64,000 nucleotides of DNA from contig JADYZV010000028.1 of the NCBI GenBank assembly GCA_020852965.1, forward strand, positions 62,001 through 126,000, written 5' to 3'. The stretch comes from Pirellulaceae bacterium (GTDB lineage Bacteria; Planctomycetota; Planctomycetia; Pirellulales; Pirellulaceae). The notes under the pieces are model-generated. The model was not told where the DNA came from, made no database searches, and worked only from the letters and a program-made list of their open reading frames with translations. Each line of letters begins with the position of its first letter. The stretch's first letter is position 1. A program made the position numbers and the translations under genes. Of this stretch, positions 26,804-36,710 are shown one piece after another.

Positions 26804-28681
26804 ATGAGCCAACCATCGTCGCCCGAGTCGTCGACGCCCCAAGCGGACTTCACGCAGCTAACGATCGCCGCCTTGGCTGTACTGGCGATCGCCGCGTATT
26901 TGCTTCTACGCTTCGCTTGGGGCTGGGAGGAGTGGCCGGCTAACATCCCGCTACAAACGGCACTGATCGTGGGCGGAGTGCCGCTGGTTTGGGGGCTGCT
27001 GCAAAAGCTGTTTCGCCAGCAGTTCGGTTCGGACTTGCTGGCAGGTATCTCGATCGTCACCTCGGTCATCCTCGGAGAATACTTGGCAGGTACGCTGGTG
27101 GTGTTGATGCTTTCCGGTGGTGAAGCACTGGAGGCCTACGCGGTGCGCAGCGCTTCGTCGGTGCTCCAAGCGTTGTCGAAGCGCATGCCCAGTGTGGCTC
27201 ATCGCAAAGTGGGCACGCGATTGGAAGACATCCCACTCGAAGCCTTGCAGATCGACGATTTACTGATGGTTCTACCGCACGAAGTTTGTCCGGTCGACGG
27301 CGTGGTCGTCGACGGTCGCGGGGTGATGGACGAATCGTACCTGACCGGTGAGCCGTACAGGATGTCCAAAATGCCTGGGGCGGAAGTCCTCTCAGGGGCC
27401 ATCAACGGCGACTCCGCCCTGACCATTCGCGCCACGCGACGCGCGGTCGATTCACGCTATGCGCAGATCATGCGCGTCATGCACAGCTCCCAACAGCAAC
27501 GCCCTCGTATCCGCCGCCTAGGAGATCAGCTAGGCGCATTCTATACACCGATCGCCGTTGCCCTAGGTATTATTGCTTGGTCGGCTTCGGGAGACCCGCT
27601 GCGTTTCTTGGCAGTGATGGTCGTGGCTACCCCCTGCCCTTTGCTGATCGCCATCCCTGTGGCTATCATCGGCTCGATCTCGCTAGCGGCCCGACGAGCC
27701 ATCATCGTGCGCGATCCAGCCGTTCTGGAACAGATCGATCATTGCCGCACCATGATCTTCGACAAGACAGGCACGCTGACCTATGGCCAACCGCACCTGA
27801 CCGAACAGGTGGTGGCTCGACACGTCGACTCGCAGCAAGTGCTCTCCTACGTGGCCAGTTTAGAGCAATACTCCAAACACCCTCTGTCACGTGCTATCGT
27901 CGACGCGGCTCAAGAGCTGCAAGTCGCTTTGCTGGAAGTTAGCGAAGTCCGTGAACTGCCGGGGGCCGGCTTGACTGGAACGGTGGCCGGGCGAAGTATC
28001 CAAGTGACGAGCCGCAATAAGCTGGCCTCGTTCGATCCAGCCGCCGTCGGTCAACTACCGCCTCAGGCTGGCGGCTTGGAATGCGTGATCTTAGTCGACG
28101 GGCATTACGCCGCCACCTATCGCTTTCGCGATACGCCACGGCGCGACGGTGCCTCGTTTGTTCGCCACTTGCCCGCAAAGCATGGTATTAAGCGCATCGT
28201 CTTGTTATCAGGGGATCGCAAATCGGAGGTGGCCTATCTAGCGGACTTGGTTGGGATCAGCGAGTACTATGGCGACCAAAGTCCGGAAGACAAACTGAGT
28301 TTCGTGCGCGCGGCCAACGCCCAAGGAGCAACCGCGTTTGTCGGCGATGGCATTAACGATGCCCCGGCGCTGATGGCGGCAAGCGTAGGTATCGCCTTCG
28401 GTCAAAATAGCGACGTCACCACGGAAGCGGCCGGAGTCGTGATTATGGACAGCTCGCTCTTAAAAGTTAACGATCTGTTGCACATCGGACGCCGCATGCG
28501 ACGCATCGCACTGCAAAGCGCTGTCGGAGGGATGGCGCTAAGCATTGTTGGCATGATAGTTGCCGCACTGGGCTACTTGCCTCCCGTGGCAGGCGCGCTA
28601 GCCCAAGAAGTGATCGACGTGGTCGCCGTCCTCAATGCGCTCCGCGCCGCCCTCCCTGCGCGCGAGCTAAACGATTTCTAA
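26804..28681 (+). CDS. P1B-type heavy-metal-translocating ATPase
   Basis: 625 residues, no N-terminal metal-binding domain. Motifs in order: actuator LTGEP, intramembrane metal site [10 protein letters not shown] (C278, a CPx variant), phosphorylation site D320 in DKTGTLT, HPLS at about 365 that marks P1B pumps, and GDGINDAP (514-521). About eight membrane helices are expected, two of them before the actuator domain. It would move a soft or transition metal ion out of the cytoplasm. The TPCPL form differs from the CPC of copper pumps and the SPC of cobalt-type pumps, so metal specificity is open. No regulator or chaperone gene is adjacent. Confidence 0.9.
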   Translation: MSQPSSPESSTPQADFTQLTIAALAVLAIAAYLLLRFAWGWEEWPANIPLQTALIVGGVPLVWGLLQKLFRQQFGSDLLAGISIVTSVILGEYLAGTLVVLMLSGGEALEAYAVRSASSVLQALSKRMPSVAHRKVGTRLEDIPLEALQIDDLLMVLPHEVCPVDGVVVDGRGVMDESYLTGEPYRMSKMPGAEVLSGAINGDSALTIRATRRAVDSRYAQIMRVMHSSQQQRPRIRRLGDQLGAFYTPIAVALGIIAWSASGDPLRFLAVMVVATPCPLLIAIPVAIIGSISLAARRAIIVRDPAVLEQIDHCRTMIFDKTGTLTYGQPHLTEQVVARHVDSQQVLSYVASLEQYSKHPLSRAIVDAAQELQVALLEVSEVRELPGAGLTGTVAGRSIQVTSRNKLASFDPAAVGQLPPQAGGLECVILVDGHYAATYRFRDTPRRDGASFVRHLPAKHGIKRIVLLSGDRKSEVAYLADLVGISEYYGDQSPEDKLSFVRAANAQGATAFVGDGINDAPALMAASVGIAFGQNSDVTTEAAGVVIMDSSLLKVNDLLHIGRRMRRIALQSAVGGMALSIVGMIVAALGYLPPVAGALAQEVIDVVAVLNALRAALPARELNDF

Positions 28682-28763
28682 GCACCCAACCATGAGTTTC
28701 CAGTTGCAGCCAGCAACCGTGACCCAATGTGATCGGATTCTTCGCAAGCATGCTGGAGTCCAG

Positions 28764-28833
28764 CCTTTAACTCGGATAGTTTATGAGCACCTAAACCAAG
28801 CTGTGTGGTTCAACGAGCGCGCGGGAGCTCATG
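28764..28833 (+). repeat. R13 composite repeat before treZ
   Basis: Part A, TTTAACTCGGATAGTTTATG and AGCACCTAAACCAAGCTG, is followed by part B, TGGTTCAACGAGCGCGGGAG. Both parts recur at 40156-40226, with part A inverted relative to part B. It ends about 23 nt before the treZ ATG. Confidence 0.7.
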
Positions 28834-28855
28834 AAGAACCCATCGAACGGAAGAT

Positions 28856-30751
28856 ATGAAGTACCCAACTCAAAACAAAACTCACCAATCCACGGTGAAA
28901 GCGGCCCAACGACATACACAGCTCGGCGCGATCGTCACAGCTACGCAGACACGCTTCCGAGTATGGGCTCCCGACCATTCGCAGTTGACACTCGAGCTGG
29001 TTCGACCGCAACTCGCATCGTCGGCACCAGGCCAGGCGGTCGCGCCTGAGCTATTCCCTATGAGCTCGGCCGCCGACGGCTACCATGAGCTCGAACTCCC
29101 CGAACCACTCACGGGCTGCACCTATCAGTACGTCTTTCCCGATGGTCGCAAACGCCCCGATTTGTCCAGCCGCTTCCAACCGGCAGGCGTGCATGGCCCA
29201 TCGCAAGTTGTCGACCCCAGTCGCTATCCATGGCGAGACCAACAGTGGCAAGGAGTGGCCAAGAGTGACTTGATCATCTACGAACTGCACTTGGGCGCCT
29301 TTACCGAGGCTGGGACTTATCAAGCCGCCTGCGAGCGGCTACCGCAACTAAAAGAACTGGGCATCACCGCTATTGAATTGATGCCGTTGGCTGAATCGGC
29401 CGGAAATTGGAATTGGGGCTACGACGGCGTGCAGTTTTTCGCTCCACAGCATACCTACGGCACTCCAGATGACTTTCGACACCTGGTCGACACGGCCCAC
29501 CAACTCGGCTTGGCGGTCCTATTAGACGTGGTCTACAACCACGTCGGCCCCGAAGGGAATTATTTTCGCGACTTTGGCCCCAGCATCTCGGAGAAGCACT
29601 CGACGGCCTGGGGCGATGCCCCCAACTTTGACAGCCACGATACGGCGACTTCTGCGGCCGTGCGCGACTACTTTTTAGCCAACGTGAGCTATTGGATCGA
29701 CGAATTTCATTTGGATGGTTTGCGTGTTGACGCAATTCATTGCATGGCTGACGAGAGCTCCCCTCATATCGTTACAGAGATTGCTGAGACGTTCTGCTCT
29801 CTGCGTGAGCGGACATCGTGGCATCTGCATCTGATCGCTGAATCGAACGTATACGACGCGCGCATGCTTCAGCCGCTCGACGGCGGTGGGCATGGCTATG
29901 ACGCCCAGTGGTGCGACGATTTCCTACACTCGGTCTTTGCCGTGTTGCGTCCGGGCGAGCAGATGTCGCAGCGCGTCTACCATGGCGAAGACTTGCAATC
30001 GACCTTACACCGCGGCTATATCTTTTCCGGTAGCCTTAGTATGCCTCGCCAGCGCATATCGCTAGAGGAAGATCCGCACCGCGCCGACCTGACCTCGTTG
30101 GTATTCTCGATTCAGAATCACGACTTCATTGGCAATCATCCGTTGGGGCAGCGCCTGCACAATCTGACCAGCCACGATGCGCATCGCGCGGCTGCCACGT
30201 TGCTGCTCCTGTACCCGGCGATCCCGATGTTGTTCATGGGCGAGGAGTTCGCATCGCCACACCCGTTTTATTTTTTTGTCGACTACAGCGATCCACGAAT
30301 GCGCGAAGCGGTCGAACGAGGTCGTCGTGCCGAATATCCGCAGCACGACTGGTCGGGTGGCGCTTCCCCACTATCCCCTGCCGCCTTCCATGCATCGAAA
30401 ATTGGCCCTACCTTGGAGGGCAATTCACAGACGCTGGCTTGGTATCAAAGGTTGATCGCTCTGCGGACCGAGTGGCGAAAGCTTGGCCTAGTAACAGGCG
30501 ACACGCTGCACAGTCACTGGTTGATCGACCAACAAACGGCAGTGCTGCATTACCGGTTGAGTGACGCAGTACGTTTTGTCGTTGCGCGACTGAGTAGTCG
30601 AGTCATGCAACATGCTCCATTAGCAATGCGATTAGATGGAGAGGTGGAATTTAGTCAAAACTGCGATGCGGATAGCGCGACGGGTGAATTGACCGTGCAT
30701 GAAAACGGAATCGCGATCGGTCGCGGTAGGGTGGAAGCGGAAGCCCGTTGA
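28856..30751 (+). CDS. treZ: Malto-oligosyltrehalose trehalohydrolase
   Basis: 631 residues, GH13 family. It would split trehalose from the end of maltooligosyl-trehalose made by TreY in the cytosol. An N-terminal beta-domain (FRVWAPDHSQLTLEL) precedes the barrel with LIIYELHLGAFT, NWNWGYDGVQFFAP, LLDVVYNHVGPEGNY, nucleophile D292 in LDGLRVDAIH, acid/base E329 in LIAESN and D423 in SIQNHDFIGN. The GPEGNYF form and WGYDGV favour TreZ over branching enzyme. No treY or glgX gene is in the window. The ATG follows CGGAAGAT, a weak ribosome-binding site. Confidence 0.9.
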   Translation: MKYPTQNKTHQSTVKAAQRHTQLGAIVTATQTRFRVWAPDHSQLTLELVRPQLASSAPGQAVAPELFPMSSAADGYHELELPEPLTGCTYQYVFPDGRKRPDLSSRFQPAGVHGPSQVVDPSRYPWRDQQWQGVAKSDLIIYELHLGAFTEAGTYQAACERLPQLKELGITAIELMPLAESAGNWNWGYDGVQFFAPQHTYGTPDDFRHLVDTAHQLGLAVLLDVVYNHVGPEGNYFRDFGPSISEKHSTAWGDAPNFDSHDTATSAAVRDYFLANVSYWIDEFHLDGLRVDAIHCMADESSPHIVTEIAETFCSLRERTSWHLHLIAESNVYDARMLQPLDGGGHGYDAQWCDDFLHSVFAVLRPGEQMSQRVYHGEDLQSTLHRGYIFSGSLSMPRQRISLEEDPHRADLTSLVFSIQNHDFIGNHPLGQRLHNLTSHDAHRAAATLLLLYPAIPMLFMGEEFASPHPFYFFVDYSDPRMREAVERGRRAEYPQHDWSGGASPLSPAAFHASKIGPTLEGNSQTLAWYQRLIALRTEWRKLGLVTGDTLHSHWLIDQQTAVLHYRLSDAVRFVVARLSSRVMQHAPLAMRLDGEVEFSQNCDADSATGELTVHENGIAIGRGRVEAEAR

Positions 30752-30790
30752 AGTCATGGCCTATTGCGCTGCCGATTTGCCCCTCCCCCC

Positions 30791-30831
30791 CAGCCCCTCT
30801 CCCCAGAGTACTGGGGCGCGGAGAGCCAGGA
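30791..30831. repeat. R14 repeat at a convergent gene end
   Basis: CAGCCCCTCTCCCCAGAGTA followed by CTGGGGCGCGGAGAGCCAGG forms an imperfect palindrome between treZ and the convergent permease gene. A related sequence (GAGTACTGGGGAGAGG.GGCCAGG) is at about 63618-63650. Confidence 0.6.
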
Positions 30832-30889
30832 TTCTTAAAGTGTTGGTGAAGAATTTGGGCAGAGTTTCTTTCGGGAACGATCGACGCTC

Positions 30890-32170
30890 TTAGCCGCGGC
30901 GGAGGGCTTCGATGGGGTCGAGCCGAGCGGCTTGGCGAGCAGGGTAGATGCCGAAGATGATGCCGACCGCCAATGAGACGCTGGCGGCTATGACGACCGA
31001 CCAAGGTGTAATCAGCGTCTCCATGCCAGCAAAATACCCCACGATACTCGGCGTGGCCAAACCGATGATCACTCCCATGGCCGTTCCGAAGAGCGACAGC
31101 GAAGCGGTTTCGATTAGGAACTGCAAAATGATATCGGACTGCTTTGCGCCCAGCGCGCGACGAATGCCGATCTCGCGCGTTCGCTCGCTGACGGTGGCCA
31201 GCATGATGTTCATGATGCCGATACCACCAACCAACAGTGAAATGGCCGCAGTCGCCCCTAACACAAAGTTGAAGATGCGCTGCGTGGCTTGGGCCTGTTC
31301 GAGCAGATCGAGCGGCACCGTCAGCGCATAGTCTTTGTTGGTATGGAATTTGGCGATCAAGCCTTCGAGCGCAGCGGCCGTCGATTTGACTTGAAAGCGA
31401 TCGACGACTTCCACTGTGATTTGGCTCAATTCCAGCCGTTGGCGTGAAAAACTCCCCTGCTCGCGCTTTTCGATCACGTCACCGATACGACTGCGGTCCG
31501 TGGTCAGCGGAATGACGACATCCAGGTTCAAGTCTTGTGCCGATAAACTTGAACCAACGCCCGCTGACGGCGTTTTGTATCCCAACACGCCGACGATGCG
31601 AAAGAAGTGCTGGCCACCGATTAGAATGGACTTGCCCAGCGGCGATGATCCGCGAAAGATCTTGGTGGCAATGTCTTCACCAACGACACAGACGTTGCTG
31701 CGATTGTCCAGATCGGCTTGTTCTAGAAAACGTCCACGAGCGATCCTTAATTTGTTGGTTGCGAAATAGCTTGGGTAGACGCCAACCAAACGAGCGCTGA
31801 TCGTTTCAGCACCATAGCGCACCTCTTGTGGGAATTCTCGCAAAGGGGTAACGTCCACGACTGAGGTCAGGGTCTCTTGAATACGTCGCAGATCATCGTA
31901 GGTCAAACCATAGCTCTGCACGAACGAGCGGTAGTTAATCTCTTGATCGCTGGCGGTTGGTTTGACGCTGCGGACGATGACATTGTTAATTCCCAAGGCG
32001 GCGATCTGGCGTTGGGCTTGTTGGCTGGCCCCTTCGGCTACTGCCAACATGACAATTACGCTAGCCACCCCGAAGACCAGGCCCAACACGGTAAGCAGCG
32101 AGCGGAGCTTGTGCATCATCACACCGCGAATCGCCATTTGGAACATGGCGAGACTATTGGCGACGCGCAT
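30890..32170 (-). CDS. MacB-type ABC transporter permease
   Basis: 426 residues, FtsX/MacB membrane-subunit type. Helix 1 (about 20-45, LRSLLTVLGLVFGVASVIVM) leads to a large periplasmic domain (about 50-285), then three helices near the C-terminus. The conserved GIGIMNIMLATVSERTREIG segment joins the last helices, and the end IYPARQAARLDPIEALRRG is typical. MacB-type permeases transmit force from a cytoplasmic ATPase to push substrate through an adaptor and TolC. The ATG overlaps the TAA of the HlyD gene (TAATG), so translation is coupled. No ATP-binding domain is fused and no ATPase gene is adjacent, so the ATPase must be encoded elsewhere. Confidence 0.9.
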   Translation of the reverse strand: MRVANSLAMFQMAIRGVMMHKLRSLLTVLGLVFGVASVIVMLAVAEGASQQAQRQIAALGINNVIVRSVKPTASDQEINYRSFVQSYGLTYDDLRRIQETLTSVVDVTPLREFPQEVRYGAETISARLVGVYPSYFATNKLRIARGRFLEQADLDNRSNVCVVGEDIATKIFRGSSPLGKSILIGGQHFFRIVGVLGYKTPSAGVGSSLSAQDLNLDVVIPLTTDRSRIGDVIEKREQGSFSRQRLELSQITVEVVDRFQVKSTAAALEGLIAKFHTNKDYALTVPLDLLEQAQATQRIFNFVLGATAAISLLVGGIGIMNIMLATVSERTREIGIRRALGAKQSDIILQFLIETASLSLFGTAMGVIIGLATPSIVGYFAGMETLITPWSVVIAASVSLAVGIIFGIYPARQAARLDPIEALRRG

Positions 32171-33735
32171 TAGGCCTCTCCCGATGCGGTTGGCCCGCCT
32201 GCGACGGGAGCGGACGGGGGCGCTGTTGGGGTAGCTTCATCCGCTTGCTCCGCATCGTCATCGGAGCGTTCTGCTTCTGCAAAGTCGGCAGTGCCCCGTT
32301 GATAGGCGTCGAGCGCGACGACTTCATCCTCGCTGAGTCCTTCGACGATCTCGATAAACGAGTGGGTCATGCGACCCGTTTTCACTGCGCGTCGCTCTCC
32401 ACGATCGCCGGTCATGACATAGACAAAGGAGCGTTGAAAGTGTTCTGTAATCGCACCGATCGGAACCGCGACGACATCCTCATAAGTCCCCACCAGAATA
32501 TCGACTTCGGCCGTCATCCCCGGCTTGATGGCCATCCCGCTAGGGATCTCTTCGATAATGATTTTCGCATCGTAATTCATAGCATCGGAATAGCTGCTGG
32601 CCGCCAATTCGGAGACATAGGATACGGTCCCGCTGAGCTTCATATCGGAAAATGCATCTAAGCGAATGGTTGCCTTTTGGCCAACGCGAATGCGATCGAC
32701 GACGGATTCGTGAATGTTCGCCTTGACCTGCATGTTGTTCATGTCGGGCAAGTAATAGATATCTTGCTGAGAGCGGACGGTGGTCCCTTCACGAATTCTC
32801 TCTGACGGGTCATACCACCGTTCGTTGGCGTAGGCCACCGTGCCATCTTGAGCGGCGATCAGCGTACATTTCTCTTTGATGGCCATCTGTTCTTGCAACT
32901 GCTGTTCGTAGAGGGCGACAGCATTCTTAGCATTCTCGACCGCCGCCTCCGCCTTCAAACGTTCGGCAGTTGCTGTGGTCTTGGCGCGTTCGACCTTACG
33001 CTTGGCTTCGATGGCTTTGGCATCGTATTCGGTGCTCTTGCGCACGTAGTCGTACGTCACTAGCACATCGAGCTTTCGTTCGTCGCGTTCGACTTGAAAT
33101 GCGATACTATCTTGCCGAAGTTGAATTTCACGCAATTCCTGCGGTGAACGATAGCCCTTCTTGACCAGTGTCTCGATGTTATAGCGCTCGTCGCGCACTT
33201 TTTCCAGCAGTGCCATCCCCTCCTTGATGGCGCGTTCCATATCCGCTTGTTCGGCCTTGAAGTCGCCGTCCTTATATTTCACTAAGTCTAAGTCGGCCAG
33301 TGTCAATTCCAACTCGGCAGCGGCAACGTCGCTCTCACCCTTGTTGAGTTGGATATCGAGTTCCTGCTTGGACTGTTCGAGCTTTCCCTTAGCTTCATTC
33401 AACTGCACCTCTTTCTCAGCGATCGAGCGGTCGACCTCTTCCGCTTCGAGCTGCGCAACAACTTCTCCCTTTTTGACGAGCGCCCCTTCCGGTTTGATGA
33501 AGATGATTTTGTTCTGCCAACCGGGTAGTTCGCACTTGCCATAGACGGTGTTTTGACTCTCCACCGTCCCACGTTCCACCACTCGGTCTTCGATCGTGCG
33601 CCGTTGCACGGTGTGGACTGCGGAGGCATTAGGGTCGACTGGGCCGCCACCCAGCAACTTCGGAAGCCGGTAGGCCGCAAAGCCAGCACCAACTAAGACA
33701 AGTGCCAGTAGCAGTAATCGGAATAGAATCTTCAT
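32170..33735 (-). CDS. HlyD-family efflux periplasmic adaptor
   Basis: 521 residues. A single N-terminal membrane anchor (MKILFRLLLLALVLVGAGFA) is followed by a lipoyl/barrel-sandwich half (ERGTVESQN, GALVKKGEVVAQLEAEEVDR). A long coiled-coil hairpin spans about 100-300, and the second half contains AAQDGTVAYANERWYDPSERI, a beta-barrel (QKATIRLDAFSDMKLSGTV) and an AVPIGAITEHF membrane-proximal segment. It ends in an acidic, Ala/Pro-rich tail. Adaptors of this type bridge a MacB permease and a TolC channel. ATG 33735 was chosen because it starts the anchor; the open frame extends 37 codons further up. It lies between the TolC-like gene and the permease, all on the minus strand. Confidence 0.9.
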   Translation of the reverse strand: MKILFRLLLLALVLVGAGFAAYRLPKLLGGGPVDPNASAVHTVQRRTIEDRVVERGTVESQNTVYGKCELPGWQNKIIFIKPEGALVKKGEVVAQLEAEEVDRSIAEKEVQLNEAKGKLEQSKQELDIQLNKGESDVAAAELELTLADLDLVKYKDGDFKAEQADMERAIKEGMALLEKVRDERYNIETLVKKGYRSPQELREIQLRQDSIAFQVERDERKLDVLVTYDYVRKSTEYDAKAIEAKRKVERAKTTATAERLKAEAAVENAKNAVALYEQQLQEQMAIKEKCTLIAAQDGTVAYANERWYDPSERIREGTTVRSQQDIYYLPDMNNMQVKANIHESVVDRIRVGQKATIRLDAFSDMKLSGTVSYVSELAASSYSDAMNYDAKIIIEEIPSGMAIKPGMTAEVDILVGTYEDVVAVPIGAITEHFQRSFVYVMTGDRGERRAVKTGRMTHSFIEIVEGLSEDEVVALDAYQRGTADFAEAERSDDDAEQADEATPTAPPSAPVAGGPTASGEA

Positions 33736-33955
33736 AAGAGTCGATTGTGGGATGGTAGTGCGGATCTGTACTTGGTGAGCATCATTCGTCACATTGGTTG
33801 GAGCATAGCCTTCAGGCGGTTTCGGGAGGCGCGAGGATCGGCTCAAGCCTTGACTCCAGCGCTAACGTACACGCCTTTCGGCAATGTTTTGCGGTTGTAC
33901 CAAAGCGTAGACGATTAATTCAATTCTACCCCAAATGTGTGACTCGAGTCCAAAA

Positions 33956-36589
33956 TCAACGATTTGGCGGGGGAGCCAGGTCGATCACTTCAGCCGGCCG
34001 GATCGACTCCCCCTCTCCCAACTCCCCCTCTCCCAACTCCCCAGCCGGCTCATAGTTGAGCTCAGCGATGGTCTCGTCCTCGGATGCTTCGATTGCCGCG
34101 CTGGAGGCTGGCACCCCACTAGGATCGACCCAGCCAGGTGGGAAGTATTCGGGGTCAATATCTGTAAAGCGAGCTAGCTCTTGCAAACCGGTTTCAGCAT
34201 TGCTCCATTCCCCCTGGTCGTCCAAGTACAGCATCTCGAGGGCAACGAACAAGCGCATCTTCTGCACACGATAGTCGATCCAGTTCGAGATGAGGTTGTT
34301 CTTGGCGTCGAGCATGCCTTGCAGGGCTTGCAGCAGGAACAACGTCAGATTCGAGCCTGCCGAACTGTTGGTACGCAGATCGATCTGCGCTTGATCGACT
34401 TGGCGCGTCGCAGCCACCAATTGCTGACGAGCAATTTGGAAATTGAGGCGCCGCAGTTTCAATTGTCGCAGAATCGAACGCACTTCGTTGGAGACCTGAT
34501 CTTTATCCGCCACATAGGAACGGCTGATACGCTGATAGGCGATCTGTTGCGCTCGAAAGAAGTTGCGTTCGTTGAGTCGATTGAGCGGACCATCGAACTG
34601 AGCCCCGACGCGGTAGGTATTGGCAGACGAGTCGAAGCGAAGGGCATTGTTCTTGCTCGGATCGCTTCCTACGGCGACGCTGCCGGTGACGCTCAGGTCG
34701 CTTTGCAGCGCATCGGCGGCCACCTCTACTTTACGGAACGCGTCCATCACAGCGGCTTGGCTATTCATCAGATCGAGCCGATTGCGGTGTGCAAAAGTGA
34801 TCGCCCTTTGCTCTTGGATCTCGAACGGTTCGAGCTCGATGAGAAACATACGTATCTGCGATTGAGTCACATAGATTTCGTCGAGCTCCTCGCGCAGGTT
34901 TCGGCCTACTGCACTCTGCATCGCTTCGGTAGCCAGCAACTCCGGTTTAACCTCTTCCTTCTCGGCACGTTCTGCGATCCGCTGCGCCTGACTGAGCTCA
35001 GCGGCTGGTGGTTTCGGTTCGTCACTCTCCGGCGGGAGCTTGTCGTAGTCTTCCAAAGATTTGAGCAAATCGCGATCGAATGCTTCGCGTTGGGCAACAA
35101 CTTGCTGCTGTTCGAGCAAGCGTTCTTCGATCCGCTCAGCCAGTGCAAGCTGTTGTTGGTGGTCGAGCAAGTCGTCGATCCCTAAGCTACCCGTGTCGAC
35201 TGCCTCCAAGCGCGCAAGCCACTTCGCCAAATCTTCTGCCAAGCCAGGCAGCAACTCGTCCGCTTGGTCACGCAGCGTTTTATACTGTTCAAAGCCTTTG
35301 AGCAGAACTTCGCGCGGCGCAACGTCCGGCGCTAGGTACTGCACCAAAGACAGATACAACTCGTCTGCCTGCGACTGCAATGCTTCGATCTCTGGCGAAA
35401 CCAACTCAAACGGCTCCAGCAACGATTCGTCGATTTTGAAGGGTACCCAAGGGGGCAAACCCAATCGAAACTTGAATTGATCCAGAGATGCAATGAGGCT
35501 CTGCTCAGAGGACAACAACGACAGCCTTGCGTTCTGATACTGGATGAACACCTGGTCGGATTGAATCTGCGAGGCCATCTTCAGTGTGACCAACTGTTCA
35601 TATTCGCGCAAGTTGCGTTGCAGATTGGCGACGTTGGAACGCGTATTGTGGATCGCTTGGACTTGCGTCAACAGACTGAGATATTCGCTGGACACTGCCA
35701 AATGAAACGTGCGCCGGAATCGCGCGAAGTCGCGCACTCCGTAGAGCAGATTGCGTTCGGCCTGCGTCAGGTTTTCCAGACGCACGTGACGAAACGCGCC
35801 CCGCAGAAGCGGCTGGGTAAAGTTGGTGACCAGCGCCGCCGAGCCACCTTGGACGCTCCCCGTACCAAAATCCCAGAAGAGACTATTGAGCACGCCGGTT
35901 GCGAACTGTCCGCCGCCAGCCAAATTGCGCGACAGACCAAGTCGATCGGAGACTTGCAATTGCTTCTGATTCCCAAGGTCGGCACCCGTGGCAGTATAGT
36001 TGGTCCCCACTCCGCCAGCCCACTGGGTATCAAATTCAAAGCGATTACCCGACAAGGCCAACGCCGTCACGTAAACTTGTTCGAATTGCGTCTGGTAGTC
36101 GCGACTGTGCAGCAGTGCCAAGTCGATCGCTAGTGGCTGCGTCAAAGAAATCTGGCTCTCGGCATCGCGAGGTAAGTAGTCGATCCAGATCGGATTTTCG
36201 GTATGCCCCTGGGTCGGAATTTTGGAATAGTACTTGGTATTGTTGAAACCGTCGGGACAGTCCATGAATTGATGAGCCGCACGATCATCGATCGGTTTTG
36301 GCGCACACTCGAGCGCTGAGGTCACTCGCATGCGTGACTCGGGTTGTGGTTCAACGGTTCGCGTAGGCAGCTCCCAAAGAGGGTCGAGCTGTCGACTCTC
36401 TACCAAACAGTAGGCTTCTTTGTCGGCGCGCAGGGTGTACTTAGAGCGCGTGCAACCCACTAGATTGCCAAGCACAAACACGATGCATGCGAAGGCAGTG
36501 GCAGCAGACAGCCGCAGTATTATTGCGCTTCGATCGGTTGGCGGATACGGCAATGGTACACCGGACAAATTCGAGCCTGAGAATTTCAC
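33956..36589 (-). CDS. Large TolC-like outer-membrane efflux lipoprotein
   Basis: 877 residues, nearly twice a usual TolC protein. A lipobox at FVLGNLVGC46 predicts a lipid anchor. Two outer-membrane-efflux halves are visible (about 150-400, with GGGQFATGVLNSLFWDFGTG and LTQAERNLLYGVRDFARFRR, and about 600-830, with VRSILRQLKLRRLNFQIARQ). Between them lies an acidic helical insert of roughly 200 residues (DQADELLPGLAEDLAKWLAR and onward) with coiled-coil character. The C-terminus contains [13 protein letters not shown], encoded by the R9 minisatellite. It is first in a minus-strand run with the HlyD adaptor and MacB-type permease and would be the exit duct. The 220-nt gap to the adaptor gene holds no gene. 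Confidence 0.85.
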   Translation of the reverse strand: MKFSGSNLSGVPLPYPPTDRSAIILRLSAATAFACIVFVLGNLVGCTRSKYTLRADKEAYCLVESRQLDPLWELPTRTVEPQPESRMRVTSALECAPKPIDDRAAHQFMDCPDGFNNTKYYSKIPTQGHTENPIWIDYLPRDAESQISLTQPLAIDLALLHSRDYQTQFEQVYVTALALSGNRFEFDTQWAGGVGTNYTATGADLGNQKQLQVSDRLGLSRNLAGGGQFATGVLNSLFWDFGTGSVQGGSAALVTNFTQPLLRGAFRHVRLENLTQAERNLLYGVRDFARFRRTFHLAVSSEYLSLLTQVQAIHNTRSNVANLQRNLREYEQLVTLKMASQIQSDQVFIQYQNARLSLLSSEQSLIASLDQFKFRLGLPPWVPFKIDESLLEPFELVSPEIEALQSQADELYLSLVQYLAPDVAPREVLLKGFEQYKTLRDQADELLPGLAEDLAKWLARLEAVDTGSLGIDDLLDHQQQLALAERIEERLLEQQQVVAQREAFDRDLLKSLEDYDKLPPESDEPKPPAAELSQAQRIAERAEKEEVKPELLATEAMQSAVGRNLREELDEIYVTQSQIRMFLIELEPFEIQEQRAITFAHRNRLDLMNSQAAVMDAFRKVEVAADALQSDLSVTGSVAVGSDPSKNNALRFDSSANTYRVGAQFDGPLNRLNERNFFRAQQIAYQRISRSYVADKDQVSNEVRSILRQLKLRRLNFQIARQQLVAATRQVDQAQIDLRTNSSAGSNLTLFLLQALQGMLDAKNNLISNWIDYRVQKMRLFVALEMLYLDDQGEWSNAETGLQELARFTDIDPEYFPPGWVDPSGVPASSAAIEASEDETIAELNYEPAGELGEGELGEGESIRPAEVIDLAPPPNR
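34005..34042 (-). repeat. R9 15-bp minisatellite inside the TolC-like gene
   Basis: GACTCCCCCTCTCCCAACTC and its continuation, two and a half units of the complement of GGGGGAGTTGGGAGA. Read on the minus strand it gives [13 protein letters not shown]. The same unit lies in the MFS gene at 4812-4868. Confidence 0.88.
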
Positions 36590-36710
36590 GAAGGGTTTTT
36601 GCTAGCTATCTGCGGCGCGCACCTTGAGTGCATACCAAAGGACTATTCGTCAAACCCTCACTAACCCTTCCCGTTAAAAGCATCGACTTAGTGTAGAAAG
36701 GCAGCATTCG

